Both the position numbers and the translations under genes were made by a program. DNA of 64,000 nt, from the NCBI GenBank assembly GCA_051984675.1, contig JBPYFK010000167.1, positions 1 through 64,000 on the forward strand. Direction: 5' to 3'. Of this stretch, positions 8,454-16,698 are shown one piece after another. The notes below the pieces were generated by a model. That model saw nothing but the letters and a program-made list of their open reading frames with translations, had not been told where the DNA came from and made no database searches. This DNA comes from JBPYFK01 sp051984675. GTDB lineage: Bacteria; Actinomycetota; Actinomycetes; Mycobacteriales; Pseudonocardiaceae. How positions within the stretch are numbered: position 1 is the first letter of the stretch; each line of letters begins with the position of its first letter.

Positions 8454-10097
8454 TCACTTCTTCTTCGGCTCGGGCCGGTTGACCGTCACGGTCTCGTGGT
8501 CGACTTCCCCTTCGTCCAGGGCCTCGCCCGTGTCCTTCGGAGCTCCGGGGCCCTCGGACGGGGTGAACTGCTTCTTGTACGAGTCCACCGCCTCGAGCAG
8601 CAGCTTCTCGGTGTCGTCCGAGAGCTTCTTGGTGTCGACGATGTCCTTGAGCAGCGACTGGTGGGTGCGCCGCAGGTGCGCCAGGAAGTCGTCCTCGAAC
8701 CGGCGGACATCGGCGATCGGCAGCGAGTCGAAGTGGCCGTTGGTGCCCAGGTACAGCGACACCACTTCCTCCTCGACCGGCAACGGCTCGCCCTGGCCCT
8801 GCTTGAGGACCTCCATCAGGCGAGCACCACGGTCGAGCTGGGCCTTCGACGCGGCGTCGAGGTCGGAGGCGAACGCCGAGAACGCCTCCAGCTCGCGGTA
8901 CTGCGCCAGGTCCAGACGCAGGGAACCCGAGACCTGCTTCATCGCCTTGATCTGCGCCGAACCACCCACACGGGACACCGAGATACCGACGTCGATCGCC
9001 GGTCGCTGGCCCGCGTTGAACAGGTCGGACTGCAGGAAGCACTGGCCGTCGGTGATGGAGATGACGTTGGTCGGGATGTAGGCCGACACGTCGTTGGCCT
9101 TGGTCTCGATGATCGGAAGACCGGTCATCGAGCCGGCACCCATCTCGTCGGAGAGCTTCGCGCACCGCTCCAGCAGCCGGGAGTGCAGGTAGAACACGTC
9201 GCCCGGGTAAGCCTCGCGGCCAGGCGGGCGGCGCAGCAGCAGGGAGATGGCGCGGTAGGCCTCGGCCTGCTTCGTGAGGTCGTCGAAGACGATCAGGACG
9301 TGCTTGCCCTGGTACATCCAGTGCTGGCCGATGGCCGAGCCGGCGTACGGGGCCAGCCACTTCAGACCCGGCGAGTCCGAGGCCGGAGCGGCGACGATGG
9401 TCGTGTACTCGAGCGCGCCGGCGTCTTCCAGCGAGCGCTTCACGCCGGCGATCGTCGAGCCCTTCTGACCGATCGCGACGTAGATGCAGCGCACCTGCTT
9501 GTCCGGGTCACCGCTGTCCCAGTTGGCCTTCTGGTTGATGATCGTGTCAACGGCGACCGTGGTCTTGCCGGTCTTGCGGTCACCGATGATCAGCTGCCGC
9601 TGGCCCCGGCCGATCGGGGTCATCGAGTCGATCGCCTTGATGCCGGTCTGCAGCGGTTCCTTGACGCTCTGACGCTGCACGACCGTCGCGGCCTGCAGCT
9701 CCAGCGCCCGGCGCTCCTCCTCCTGGATGTCACCCTGGCCGTCCACCGGCTCACCCAGCGGGTTGATCACCCGGCCGAGGAAGGCGTCACCCACCGGCAC
9801 GGACAGCACCTTGCCGGTGCGCCGCACCTCCTGGCCCTCCTCGATCTGCTCGGCGTCGCCGAGGATGACGGCGCCGATCGACCGGGCTTCCAGGTTCATC
9901 GCGACGCCGTAGATGCCGCCGGGGAACTCCAGCAGCTCCTCGGTCATCACCGAAGGCAGGCCCTCGATGTGAGCGATGCCGTCACCGGTGTCCGTGACGA
10001 CCCCGACCTCCTCGCGGGTGACCTCCGGGGAGTAGCTGGAGACGTACTTCTCGATCGCACTGCGGATCTCGTCCGACGAGATCGTCAGCTCCGCCAT
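8454..10097 (-). CDS. atpA: ATP synthase alpha subunit AtpA
   Basis: 547 residues, non-catalytic nucleotide-binding subunit of F1. Walker A is IIGDRKTGKTTVAVD; the alpha signature VSAYIPTNVISITDGQ and PAIDVGISVSRVGGSAQ are present. A hydrophilic C-terminal extension (DTGEALDEGEVDHETVTVNR) is typical of actinobacterial alpha subunits. It lies 65 bp after atpH on the same strand. Confidence 0.98.
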   Translation of the reverse strand: MAELTISSDEIRSAIEKYVSSYSPEVTREEVGVVTDTGDGIAHIEGLPSVMTEELLEFPGGIYGVAMNLEARSIGAVILGDAEQIEEGQEVRRTGKVLSVPVGDAFLGRVINPLGEPVDGQGDIQEEERRALELQAATVVQRQSVKEPLQTGIKAIDSMTPIGRGQRQLIIGDRKTGKTTVAVDTIINQKANWDSGDPDKQVRCIYVAIGQKGSTIAGVKRSLEDAGALEYTTIVAAPASDSPGLKWLAPYAGSAIGQHWMYQGKHVLIVFDDLTKQAEAYRAISLLLRRPPGREAYPGDVFYLHSRLLERCAKLSDEMGAGSMTGLPIIETKANDVSAYIPTNVISITDGQCFLQSDLFNAGQRPAIDVGISVSRVGGSAQIKAMKQVSGSLRLDLAQYRELEAFSAFASDLDAASKAQLDRGARLMEVLKQGQGEPLPVEEEVVSLYLGTNGHFDSLPIADVRRFEDDFLAHLRRTHQSLLKDIVDTKKLSDDTEKLLLEAVDSYKKQFTPSEGPGAPKDTGEALDEGEVDHETVTVNRPEPKKK

Positions 10098-10162
10098 GTC
10101 GTTCCTGCTCTCGGTTCGTCCTTCGAAAGTACTTCTGGGGCTTCGCCGCCGTGCGCGACGGC

Positions 10163-10993
10163 TCAGTCAGCGAATGCTTGCCACAGGTCCTGCAGCTTGC
10201 CGGCCGTGCTGCCATCGATGACCTCGTCACCGATCCGAATCACCAGCCCACCCAGCAGGTCAGGATCGACCTCCAGGTGCACCGCGATCGGACGTTTGTA
10301 AATGCGCTGGAGGATGGCTGCCAGCCGCTGCTGCTGCTCCTCGCTGAGCGGTACCGCCGACTGCACGTGCGCCACCGAGCGTTCCCGCCGCTCGGCCGAC
10401 AGCTTCGCCAGGTCCAGCAGGCCGTCGCTGACGTGCTGGCCGTGCGCGTGTGCGACAAAGTGCTTCACCAGGTTCAACGTCACCGGTTCGACCTTGTCCC
10501 CGGCCAGCCGGTCCACGACCTCGGCCTTCCCGTCGGGGTTGCCCGTCGGGTCCGAGAGTAGCCGTTCCAGCTCGGGTTCCGCGCCGACAATGCGGCCCAG
10601 GCGGAACAGCTCGTCCTCGACGGCGTCCAGCCGACCGGCCCGTTCGGCCTGCACCAGCAACGCGGTGCGCCCGAGCCGTTCGAGCCCGTCGACGAGGTCG
10701 GCCGGGCTGGACCAGCGAACGCGGACCGCCTCGACGACGACCGGCAGCGACCGCGCGTCGAGCTTGCTGCCCAGGAGTTCACGCACCAGGTTTTCCCTGG
10801 CGTTCGGGTCGGTGGAGGCGTCGGCGAGCGCGCGCCGCAGCGGCGACTCGCGGTCCAGCAGCGCCGCCACGGAGAACAGCTCCTCGGAGAGCCGGGTAAT
10901 CTCCTCGGCAGTCGCCCCGTCGGTCGCCTGCAGGAGTTGCAGCTCGGTGGCTGCGAGCGCGTCGCGGCTCGCGGCGTTCAACAGGGTGCTCAC
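10163..10993 (-). CDS. atpH: ATP synthase delta subunit AtpH
   Basis: 276 residues, longer than the roughly 180 of E. coli delta but usual for actinobacteria. It belongs to the peripheral stalk. The C-terminal domain has VQSAVPLSEEQQQRLAAILQ and a final LLGGLVIRIGDEVIDGS, the family's end signature. The GTG start at 10993 overlaps by one base the stop codon of a 50-codon frame with a good ribosome binding site, suggesting translational coupling. In most relatives atpF precedes it; here atpF is in the other arm. Confidence 0.95.
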   Translation of the reverse strand: MSTLLNAASRDALAATELQLLQATDGATAEEITRLSEELFSVAALLDRESPLRRALADASTDPNARENLVRELLGSKLDARSLPVVVEAVRVRWSSPADLVDGLERLGRTALLVQAERAGRLDAVEDELFRLGRIVGAEPELERLLSDPTGNPDGKAEVVDRLAGDKVEPVTLNLVKHFVAHAHGQHVSDGLLDLAKLSAERRERSVAHVQSAVPLSEEQQQRLAAILQRIYKRPIAVHLEVDPDLLGGLVIRIGDEVIDGSTAGKLQDLWQAFAD

Positions 10994-11145
10994 TAATGCA
11001 CCTTCCCTGCCGGGGCCCGGTCGGCCCCCAGTTCTTCGAGAAACGAGTCAACGGTGCGGGCGGAGTAACCTGCGGCGGCCACCGGAGCATTGAGGTCGAC
11101 CCCTGGAAGCTGTCCGGCACCAGCGGCCAGCGCCAGTGTGCTCAC
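10993..11145 (-). CDS. 50-residue ORF at the head of the atpH-A-G-D-C arm
   Basis: GTG start with GGAAGGAG six bases upstream; the stop overlaps the atpH start by one base. The N-terminal half is small and hydrophobic (STLALAAGAGQLPGVDL). The C-terminal part ARTVDSFLEELGADR resembles the AtpF end encoded at 13879-14424 (GTVDRFLSELEE): seven of eight positions in TVD-FL-EL agree. No membrane or coiled-coil part of AtpF is present. It may be a remnant of atpF left when the operon was broken, or a leader peptide coupling translation to atpH. Confidence 0.6.
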   Translation of the reverse strand: MSTLALAAGAGQLPGVDLNAPVAAAGYSARTVDSFLEELGADRAPAGKVH

Positions 11146-11695
11146 CGGGCTCTCCTTCCGGTTCTCCCGAAGAGGTGGGTATGCCACTCCCTCGGGGGAA
11201 TCTTCACGTTCAGGACTTAACGTACCTGATGTGCACAAGGTAGACGGAAGCAGCCCCCGCCTCCTGAGCGCGCGTCATTAGGCCCGTTAACTGACGCGTC
11301 CGCTCGCTGATCGAAACCGCGCATCCGGCCAGGTGCGCCACCGGTACAGGGGTGGCGGATCAGCTTCCGCCGGACGCGATCGGCGACCGCGCCAGACGAT
11401 ATCCGATCCGGCCCATATCCGGTTCCGCACGCCAGCCGCCTTTGACGAACGGCACGGCAGTCCCGGCCGGAGGTTACCAGTCAGTATTGGAACCATTAGC
11501 TCACTTTGACCGAGCCCACATCCACAGGTTTCCGAATCGAGAAAGAATTCGATACAGAACATGTGGGCGTATACAAAGTTGGCCGCGACTGGTCACGCAT
11601 TGCCCAAAATTGCCGACGTTAGCGTGATGCTCGACACCTGGACACAAATAAGGAAGCAGTTATGGACGGCCCACGGTGGTGGGCGAGCGGGCAAA

Positions 11696-11711
11696 CGATC
11701 TTCGAAGATCG
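11696..11711. promoter_or_regulatory. 16-bp perfect palindrome, possible operator
   Basis: CGATCTTCGAAGATCG reads the same on both strands and lies in the divergent atp promoter region. A dimeric regulator site is possible; no regulator can be named. Confidence 0.3.
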
Positions 11712-11749
11712 GGCCGCACGCGGGGCTGAACACGTCACCGAGCGTCCCT

Positions 11750-11783
11750 CACACCCGAACGCCCCAACGCACGTTCGGGTGTG
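11750..11783. promoter_or_regulatory. Hairpin in the atp divergent region
   Basis: CACACCCGAAC pairs fully with GTTCGGGTGTG around a 12-nt loop. It lies about 80 bp before the small frame at 11864 and 380 bp before the first AtpI-type gene. It could be an attenuator in the leader RNA or an operator. Confidence 0.4.
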
Positions 11784-11863
11784 GGGGACGTTGTAGACTC
11801 CCCGGACATATCGACCTTGAGGTGAGGTATGAGACACACCGCATCCCAAAGGAGCACGACGCC

Positions 11864-11938
11864 GTGACTACGCTAGCGTTACCTGGTCTGCCAGGCCCGC
11901 TACCTTTTCGCCTAGCCGCGCTCGGGTCCCACCTGTAG
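11864..11938 (+). CDS. Possible 24-residue leader peptide before the atpI-B-E-F arm
   Basis: GTG start with AAAGGAG seven bases upstream; the product TTLALPGLPG...GSHL is hydrophobic and Leu/Pro rich. Its first residues echo the STLAL...GQLPG start of the small ORF heading the opposite arm, which may be chance. Support comes only from the ribosome binding site and position. Confidence 0.3.
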   Translation: MTTLALPGLPGPLPFRLAALGSHL

Positions 11939-12160
11939 GCCCGGCCGGGGCGTCGGTCGCGCCGAGCAGGCGCTTACAGCTGTACCCGAAAGCTCGCGAC
12001 GGTGTCCGGGCCGATCGGCCCACAAAAGGCGGTGTTGCTCGTGCGACGCGGACCGGCAAGGACCCTCTTGTCCGATCTGCTCATGGGACATGGTCCGCTC
12101 CCGGTTCCGGGAGCAGATCCCGGTCCCACCGTGGAACCGGACCCCACGTGAGGTTGCAGC

Positions 12161-12364
12161 ATGGCGCGGCGGAAGGAACCGAACCTGGGCACGTTGCTGG
12201 GGCTTGGCTCCACAGCGGTCGCGTTCCTGATTGGAGGCATGGCGATTGGCTGGTTCGTGGATAGCCGTATCGGCACCTTCCCGGTGATCGCGCTCGCCGG
12301 CCTGGGCCTTGGGATAGCCGGGGCCTGCGTATACACTTTTGTCGAGCTAAAGAGATTCTTGTAA
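12161..12364 (+). CDS. AtpZ/AtpI-like small membrane protein
   Basis: 67 residues with two membrane helices (GLGSTAVAFLIGGMAIGWFVD and IALAGLGLGIAGACVYTFVEL) separated by the short SRIGTFP turn. This is the form of AtpZ/AtpI-family proteins at the head of atp operons, thought to help assembly of the c-ring or Mg2+ supply. GAGG precedes the ATG. The next gene follows after five bases. Codon use here is noticeably less GC-rich than in the opposite arm. Confidence 0.8.
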   Translation: MARRKEPNLGTLLGLGSTAVAFLIGGMAIGWFVDSRIGTFPVIALAGLGLGIAGACVYTFVELKRFL

Positions 12365-12369
12365 AAGTA

Positions 12370-12789
12370 GTGAGTGGGATGCCAGCCGAGCAACAAAATC
12401 CGACCAATCTGTTACGGTACACGGCGGTACCGTTCCGGCGTGCGATCTTCCTCGCTATTGCCGTGGGCGGTGCGGGGCTCCTGGCGACCGCGGTGCTCGG
12501 GCGGCCGTTGCTCGGTGTTTTCGGGTGCATTGGCCTCGCGCTCGGCGCGGTGAACGGTCACTTGATGCAGCGGTCCCTGTCACGTTTCTCGGTGGACGGA
12601 AAACCCGCGGACAAGAAGAGGGTTGCCCTCTCGTCGCTGAGCCGGCTCGCGATGATCACCGCGGCGGCGGTGGTGTTCGCCGTGGTCGTCCGACCGGACG
12701 GGAGCGCGGTCTTTCTCGGCGTAGCGGTCTTCCAGCTGGTGATGATGATCAACGCAGGCATTCCCGTTCTTAAGGAGTTGCGGAAGTGA
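12370..12789 (+). CDS. ATP synthase accessory membrane protein (AtpI-like)
   Basis: 139 residues from a GTG (an ATG three codons later is possible), with four hydrophobic stretches (IFLAIAVGGAGLLATAVLG; GVFGCIGLALGAVNG; LAMITAAAVVFAVVV; AVFLGVAVFQLVMMINAGI). It occupies the place of the AtpI-type gene just before atpB. Its stop overlaps the atpB GTG by four bases, and its last codons (AAG GAG) supply the atpB ribosome binding site. Confidence 0.8.
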   Translation: MSGMPAEQQNPTNLLRYTAVPFRRAIFLAIAVGGAGLLATAVLGRPLLGVFGCIGLALGAVNGHLMQRSLSRFSVDGKPADKKRVALSSLSRLAMITAAAVVFAVVVRPDGSAVFLGVAVFQLVMMINAGIPVLKELRK

Positions 12790-13529
12790 CGACCACAGCC
12801 GTTCTCGCTGCCGGCGGCGGCGGCGATGAACCGATCCACGTTGGTGAGCACTGGGACCCGTTCGGTATTGGGCTCAATCTCGACACGGTTATTTACACCG
12901 TAATCGCCGCAGCGGTCGTCATCGCCCTTGGCTTCTTTGTTCGCGCCAAGGTCACCTCGGGGGTGCCCAGCAAGCCGCAGCTGTTCTTCGAAACGATCAA
13001 CGACCTGCTCCGCAAGCAGGTCGAAGACAGCATCGGTCTGCGTGTCGCACCCTTCGCGGTCCCGCTGGGGATGGCTCTCTTCGTCTTCATTCTGACGGCG
13101 AACTGGTTGTCGGTTTTCTCGTTCCACGAGGTTCCCGAACCGCCTACCGCGGATGTGAACCTGCCGTACGCGCTGACCGCCTTCGTGCTCATTTGGGTGC
13201 ACATTTTCGGCATTCGGCAGAATGGGATGCACTACTTCGAGCACTACGCCAAGCCGTTCCCGGTCATGGCTCCGATGGAGATCATGACGCAGGCGGCCCG
13301 ATTCCTTTCCCTGCCACTGCGGTTGTTCGGCAACATGTTCGCCGGCACGATCATGCTGCAGCTCATTGTGAAGCTGATGCCTGTGTACGTCTCGTGGCTG
13401 CCAGCCACCGCGTGGAAACTCTTCGACTTGTTCGTCGGTGCGATGCAGGCATTTATCTTCACCCTGCTGACCATCGTTTACTTCGGTGAGTTCAAGCCCG
13501 AACCACATGAAGGGGAGGTTTCTCACTGA
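12786..13529 (+). CDS. atpB: ATP synthase subunit a AtpB
   Basis: 247 residues, the Fo proton-channel subunit. The essential Arg is in SLPLRLFGNMFAGTIML, and the late helix MQAFIFTLLTIVYFGEF is also conserved. At least five membrane helices are visible. It starts inside the end of the AtpI-like gene and is followed by an 82-bp gap to atpE. Confidence 0.97.
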   Translation: MTTTAVLAAGGGGDEPIHVGEHWDPFGIGLNLDTVIYTVIAAAVVIALGFFVRAKVTSGVPSKPQLFFETINDLLRKQVEDSIGLRVAPFAVPLGMALFVFILTANWLSVFSFHEVPEPPTADVNLPYALTAFVLIWVHIFGIRQNGMHYFEHYAKPFPVMAPMEIMTQAARFLSLPLRLFGNMFAGTIMLQLIVKLMPVYVSWLPATAWKLFDLFVGAMQAFIFTLLTIVYFGEFKPEPHEGEVSH

Positions 13530-13611
13530 AGACCGCTTGTCCATTTCATAAGCAGCTAATAAGCTACTTCCCGGTAGTCGATTAACGACATCGTTTGATG
13601 CGAGGAGAAAC

Positions 13612-13863
13612 ATGGCAGACATCAATACGGCCGTCACCATGGCTGGGGCGTTCGTGGGCGGTGGCCTCGCCCTCGGCGGTGGCGCGATCGGAGCGGCTGT
13701 GGGTGACGGTCTCGCTGGTGCGGCGCTGCTCAACGGCATTACGCGCCAGCCGGAAGCCCAGGGTCGACTGATTCCGTGGTGGGGTATCACCGTCGGCCTC
13801 GTGGAGGCTATGTACTTCATCAACCTCGCCTTCATGGCGGTGTTCGTCTTCGTTTTCGCGTAA
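13612..13863 (+). CDS. atpE: ATP synthase subunit c AtpE
   Basis: 83 residues, two membrane helices joined by the polar loop RQPEAQ. The ion-binding acid is the Glu in TVGLVEAMYFINLAF on helix 2, and helix 1 is Gly rich (GGGLALGGGAIGAAVGDG). This is the rotor ring subunit. GAGGAG lies seven bases before the ATG. In mycobacteria this protein is the bedaquiline target. Confidence 0.97.
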   Translation: MADINTAVTMAGAFVGGGLALGGGAIGAAVGDGLAGAALLNGITRQPEAQGRLIPWWGITVGLVEAMYFINLAFMAVFVFVFA

Positions 13864-13878
13864 GGTTGAGTAGCCAAC

Positions 13879-14424
13879 ATGCAGACAACCGTGCTAGCGC
13901 AGGGAGGCGGCAACAACTTCCTGCTTCCTAACTGGACATTCGTCGCGGAACTTGTTGCCTTCGTCATCGTCCTTTACGTGCTGTGGCGGTACGTGGCTCC
14001 GCCGATTCAGAAGGCCATGCGCGATCGTCAGGAGATGATCGAGAAGCAGGTCGAGGAAGCTCGGGAGACCTCCGAGAAACTGCGGGCTGCCGAATCCAAC
14101 TACCAGCAGGTGCTCGCCGAGGCGCGGACCGAGGCGGCCAAGATCCGGGATGCCGCACGGAACGAGGCGCAACTGATCCGCGACGAGATGCGCGAGCAGG
14201 CCAACCAAGAGGTCGCCACTATCCGGCAGCGTGGTGAGGAGCAGCTGGCCAGTCAGCGCCAGCAGATTGTTCGCGAACTGCGCACGGAACTCGGCAAGCA
14301 GGCGGTCGAGCTGGCCAGCCGAATTGTCGGTGAATCTCTTGCCGACGAAGCTCGGCAGAGCGGTACGGTCGACCGGTTCCTCAGCGAGCTGGAAGAAATG
14401 TCGACCAACCACGCCGAGGTGTGA
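13879..14424 (+). CDS. atpF: ATP synthase subunit b AtpF
   Basis: 181 residues: one N-terminal membrane helix (FVAELVAFVIVLYVLWRYVAPPI) followed by a long coiled coil rich in E, K, R, Q. The C-terminal block ASRIVGESLADEARQSGTVDRFLSE is the family's delta-contact end. It appears complete, so the atpF-like tail before atpH is an extra. It ends the plus-strand arm, followed by a hairpin. Confidence 0.96.
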   Translation: MQTTVLAQGGGNNFLLPNWTFVAELVAFVIVLYVLWRYVAPPIQKAMRDRQEMIEKQVEEARETSEKLRAAESNYQQVLAEARTEAAKIRDAARNEAQLIRDEMREQANQEVATIRQRGEEQLASQRQQIVRELRTELGKQAVELASRIVGESLADEARQSGTVDRFLSELEEMSTNHAEV

Positions 14425-14452
14425 CACACTCCATGTTGTGATCGGGTCGTTG

Positions 14453-14477
14453 TGGAAGGTCGCGCGGCGACCTTCCA
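14453..14477 (+). terminator. Hairpin after atpF
   Basis: GGAAGGTCGC pairs with GCGACCTTCC around a 3-nt loop, extended by a T-A pair. It lies 29 bp after the atpF stop. No clear U tract. Confidence 0.7.
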
Positions 14478-14594
14478 AATCCGATCCGCGTGTGGTGTTG
14501 TCGCATAACCTCTAGCGTGCTTTCTGCGCTAGCCGGCGGGATACAGATCCGGCCGCTCTGCTGACAGCAGCGGTGTGTTGGCTTAAACCGAAAA

Positions 14595-14644
14595 CAACCT
14601 CCGGGTGCGGTGAAGATGCGATTCTTCGCCTAGCCCGGAGGTTG
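14595..14644. other. Two-part stem structure
   Basis: CAACCTCCGGG pairs with CCCGGAGGTTG over a 28-nt interior, which itself folds (GGTGAAG with CTTCGCC). It lies between convergent genes and may be a bidirectional terminator or a small structured RNA. Confidence 0.45.
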
Positions 14645-14807
14645 ATGCATTTCGGGGACGGGACGCCCCAAGCAGGACGGGCCCGAGGGCGACCTGCCGT
14701 GCGTCGTTCGCCCGCGTCTGGCGTCGCCGGCGCCAGCCGTCGCCCGCGCACGTCTGGCGCCGCTCGGCGTCTCGCCTCGTGCTCGCCGGCCCGTCGGAGC
14801 CGGCGGG

Positions 14808-14863
14808 CTGACAGTAAGGGAACTTTCCTGTCACCTGTGACAGGAAAGTTCCCTTACTGTCAG
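14808..14863. repeat. Intergenic palindrome, copy 4
   Basis: CTGACAGTAAGGGAACTTTC and the rest of the arm pair fully with the other arm (26 bp each, 4-nt centre). It lies between the convergent atpF and wecA-like genes. Confidence 0.9.
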
Positions 14864-14996
14864 CCGCCCCACCTGCGGCCGCAGCCTTCCGGTGCGCGCG
14901 CACGTCTCTCCGGCTCCCCAACCAGCATCGCTGGCGAGGCACATCGCGTACGAGAAGAAGAATGTCAACGGGCGTTTCAGACTCGTCGAGAGAGGC

Positions 14997-16220
14997 TCAG
15001 TTCCGCTGTTCTGCGGCGTCATCGTCCGCACCAGCCGACGACTCCCCCACGCCCTGTCCTTTCCGCGCCCGCTCGCGCAGTCTCGGGACGATCGAAATCA
15101 CCAGTGCGAGCGCGAGGGCGAACATGAACGTCCACACGACCACGATGGCGTCGAACAGGGTCAGTGAGACCGCCCCGGACGCGAGCACACCGGCCCACAG
15201 GTAGATGAGCAGGACCGCGCGACGCTGGGAATGGCCAATCTCCAACAACCGGTGGTGCAGGTGCATCTTGTCCGCGTGGAACGGGCTCCTGCCTGCTCGC
15301 GTCCTCCGCACCACTGCGAGGATCAGGTCCAATAGCGGGATGAACAGCACAGCTGCCACGACGAGCAGGGGCGACAGCAGGGCCAGCGCGTCCTTCGCAC
15401 CGAACCGGGTGTAGTCCATCTTCCCGGACGCTGTGGTGCTGGCGGCGGCCAGCATCAGGCCAATCAGCATCGACCCGGAGTCGCCCATGAAGATCCGAGC
15501 CGGTTGGAAGTTGTGCGGCAGAAATCCCAGGCAGGCGCCCGCAAGGGTCACCGCAATCAGTGCCGGTGGGTACGCCAGGACGTCACCGCCCTGGGTATCG
15601 AGCAAACTCATGCAGAACACATACGTCGCGCTGGCCGCGATCAGTCCGATACCGGACGCCAGCCCATCCAGACCATCGACGAAGTTCATCGCATTGACCA
15701 TCGCCACGGTCAGCAGGACGGTCAGCAGCTGCCCCTGGTTGCTGTTGAGGACGAGCAGCGAGCCGATGTTGCCGTTGTCTCCGCCCCAGGGCACATAGAA
15801 CATGAACCACTGGACTCCCATGAGTACCAAGATTCCGGCCGCCGTCACCTGCCCGGCCAGCTTGGTCAGCGAGTCCAACTCGAACCGGTCATCGAGCGCA
15901 CCGACCAGGACGATGAGTCCGCCCCCGGCGACCACCGCTAACGAGTCGTTGGAGTAGTCAAATCCTCTGGACAACGCCGGCAGGTTGTTGGCCAGGAACA
16001 TGCCTCCTAGCACCCCGCCGTACATCGCGACGCCGCCCATGCGCGGCATTGGCTTCACATGGACGTCGCGACGCCGAGGGTGCGCGACGGCCCCGACCCG
16101 GATCGCGAGAAGCCGGATCAGGCCGGTGAGCAGGAACGTCACGGCCGCCGAGGTGAGACCGACCAGGAGATACTCCCGGACCGGCAATCCGAACGAAGCC
16201 CATGCGGGTGCGCTGTTCAC
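14997..16220 (-). CDS. wecA: Undecaprenyl/decaprenyl-phosphate GlcNAc-1-phosphate transferase (WecA/TagO-like)
   Basis: 407 residues with about ten or eleven membrane helices. The family couples a sugar-1-phosphate to a polyprenyl phosphate; in actinobacteria this homologue starts linker synthesis for the cell-wall polymer. Conserved motifs are LVGALDDRFELDSLTKL (Asp pair), VNAMNFVDGLDGLASG and IFMGDSGSMLIG, with a cytoplasmic KMHLHHRLLEIGHSQRR loop typical of the WecA branch rather than MraY. The GTG start overlaps a small upstream frame by four bases. Confidence 0.93.
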   Translation of the reverse strand: MNSAPAWASFGLPVREYLLVGLTSAAVTFLLTGLIRLLAIRVGAVAHPRRRDVHVKPMPRMGGVAMYGGVLGGMFLANNLPALSRGFDYSNDSLAVVAGGGLIVLVGALDDRFELDSLTKLAGQVTAAGILVLMGVQWFMFYVPWGGDNGNIGSLLVLNSNQGQLLTVLLTVAMVNAMNFVDGLDGLASGIGLIAASATYVFCMSLLDTQGGDVLAYPPALIAVTLAGACLGFLPHNFQPARIFMGDSGSMLIGLMLAAASTTASGKMDYTRFGAKDALALLSPLLVVAAVLFIPLLDLILAVVRRTRAGRSPFHADKMHLHHRLLEIGHSQRRAVLLIYLWAGVLASGAVSLTLFDAIVVVWTFMFALALALVISIVPRLRERARKGQGVGESSAGADDDAAEQRN

Positions 16221-16393
16221 GGCGCCAACTTTCCGCGCGGGTTGACCGGACCGGCGGCGAGCTGGGCGGCGACCGCTTCGGCTACGGACTCGCGTACAGC
16301 GCGCGGCTGGGTGTTGTCTGCCGCAGCGCTGGGCTCCGCCTGCTCACCGCGGCCGGGTAGCCTCGCGATCTCGACCATGTCGGCTTCAGCCAT
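16217..16393 (-). CDS. Possible 58-residue hydrophilic protein upstream of wecA
   Basis: ATG start at 16393; the frame ends in a GTGA overlap with the wecA-like start. The product is acidic then Ala rich (MAEADMVEIARLPG...AEAVAAQLAAGP). The four-base overlap argues for real coupled translation, but the ribosome binding site is weak and the frame remains open upstream to 16636. No family recognised. Confidence 0.35.
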   Translation of the reverse strand: MAEADMVEIARLPGRGEQAEPSAAADNTQPRAVRESVAEAVAAQLAAGPVNPRGKLAP

Positions 16394-16698
16394 TCCGTGT
16401 TTCGTCACCGCTGGAGTGCACCGCTCACGCGGCAAGCCACCGCCGAGCCGATCCTCTCTTGGCACCGTTTCGGCAGTCGGGGGACGGGCACTCCGCAGGG
16501 GTGGAAGTCCAGTACCCGAAACGGAGCCCACCAGCGGCTGTTCATCGGTCTCGCGGCTGGTTCCACGTGAGCACATCAACGCTACCGGTCGCCAGTGCCC
16601 AGGGATGTCACGGGTCCGCAGCAGCGAAGATGGCACGGCTACTCAGCGAGACCGAACGTGAGTTCCATTCGGATGCGTGGGAGTCTCACTCGTACAGG

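Larger units (their letters stand above)
11146..12160. other. Central divergent region between the two ATP synthase arms
   Basis: About 1 kb without a clear large gene. It must hold the promoters of both arms. Visible structure: a perfect palindrome CGATCTTCGAAGATCG at 11696-11711, an 11-bp-stem hairpin at 11750-11783, and a 24-codon frame with a good ribosome binding site at 11864-11938. Parts are clearly less GC-rich than the genes. Chromosomal rearrangement junctions are expected here. Confidence 0.6.
14478..14996. other. Intergenic region between the convergent atpF and wecA-like genes
   Basis: No supported gene. It holds a large two-part hairpin (14595-14644), a very GC-rich stretch rich in cgtctggcg-like words, and palindrome copy 4. 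Confidence 0.6.

Noticed and set aside
8442..10301. 619-codon plus-strand frame opposite atpA and atpH
   Set aside because: Shadow of highly conserved ATP synthase genes; Arg/Leu/Val-rich product without a domain.
12032..12151. Short GTG frame ending just before the first AtpI-type gene
   Set aside because: AAAAGGCG is too close to the start and the product is Pro/Gly rich without any supporting feature.
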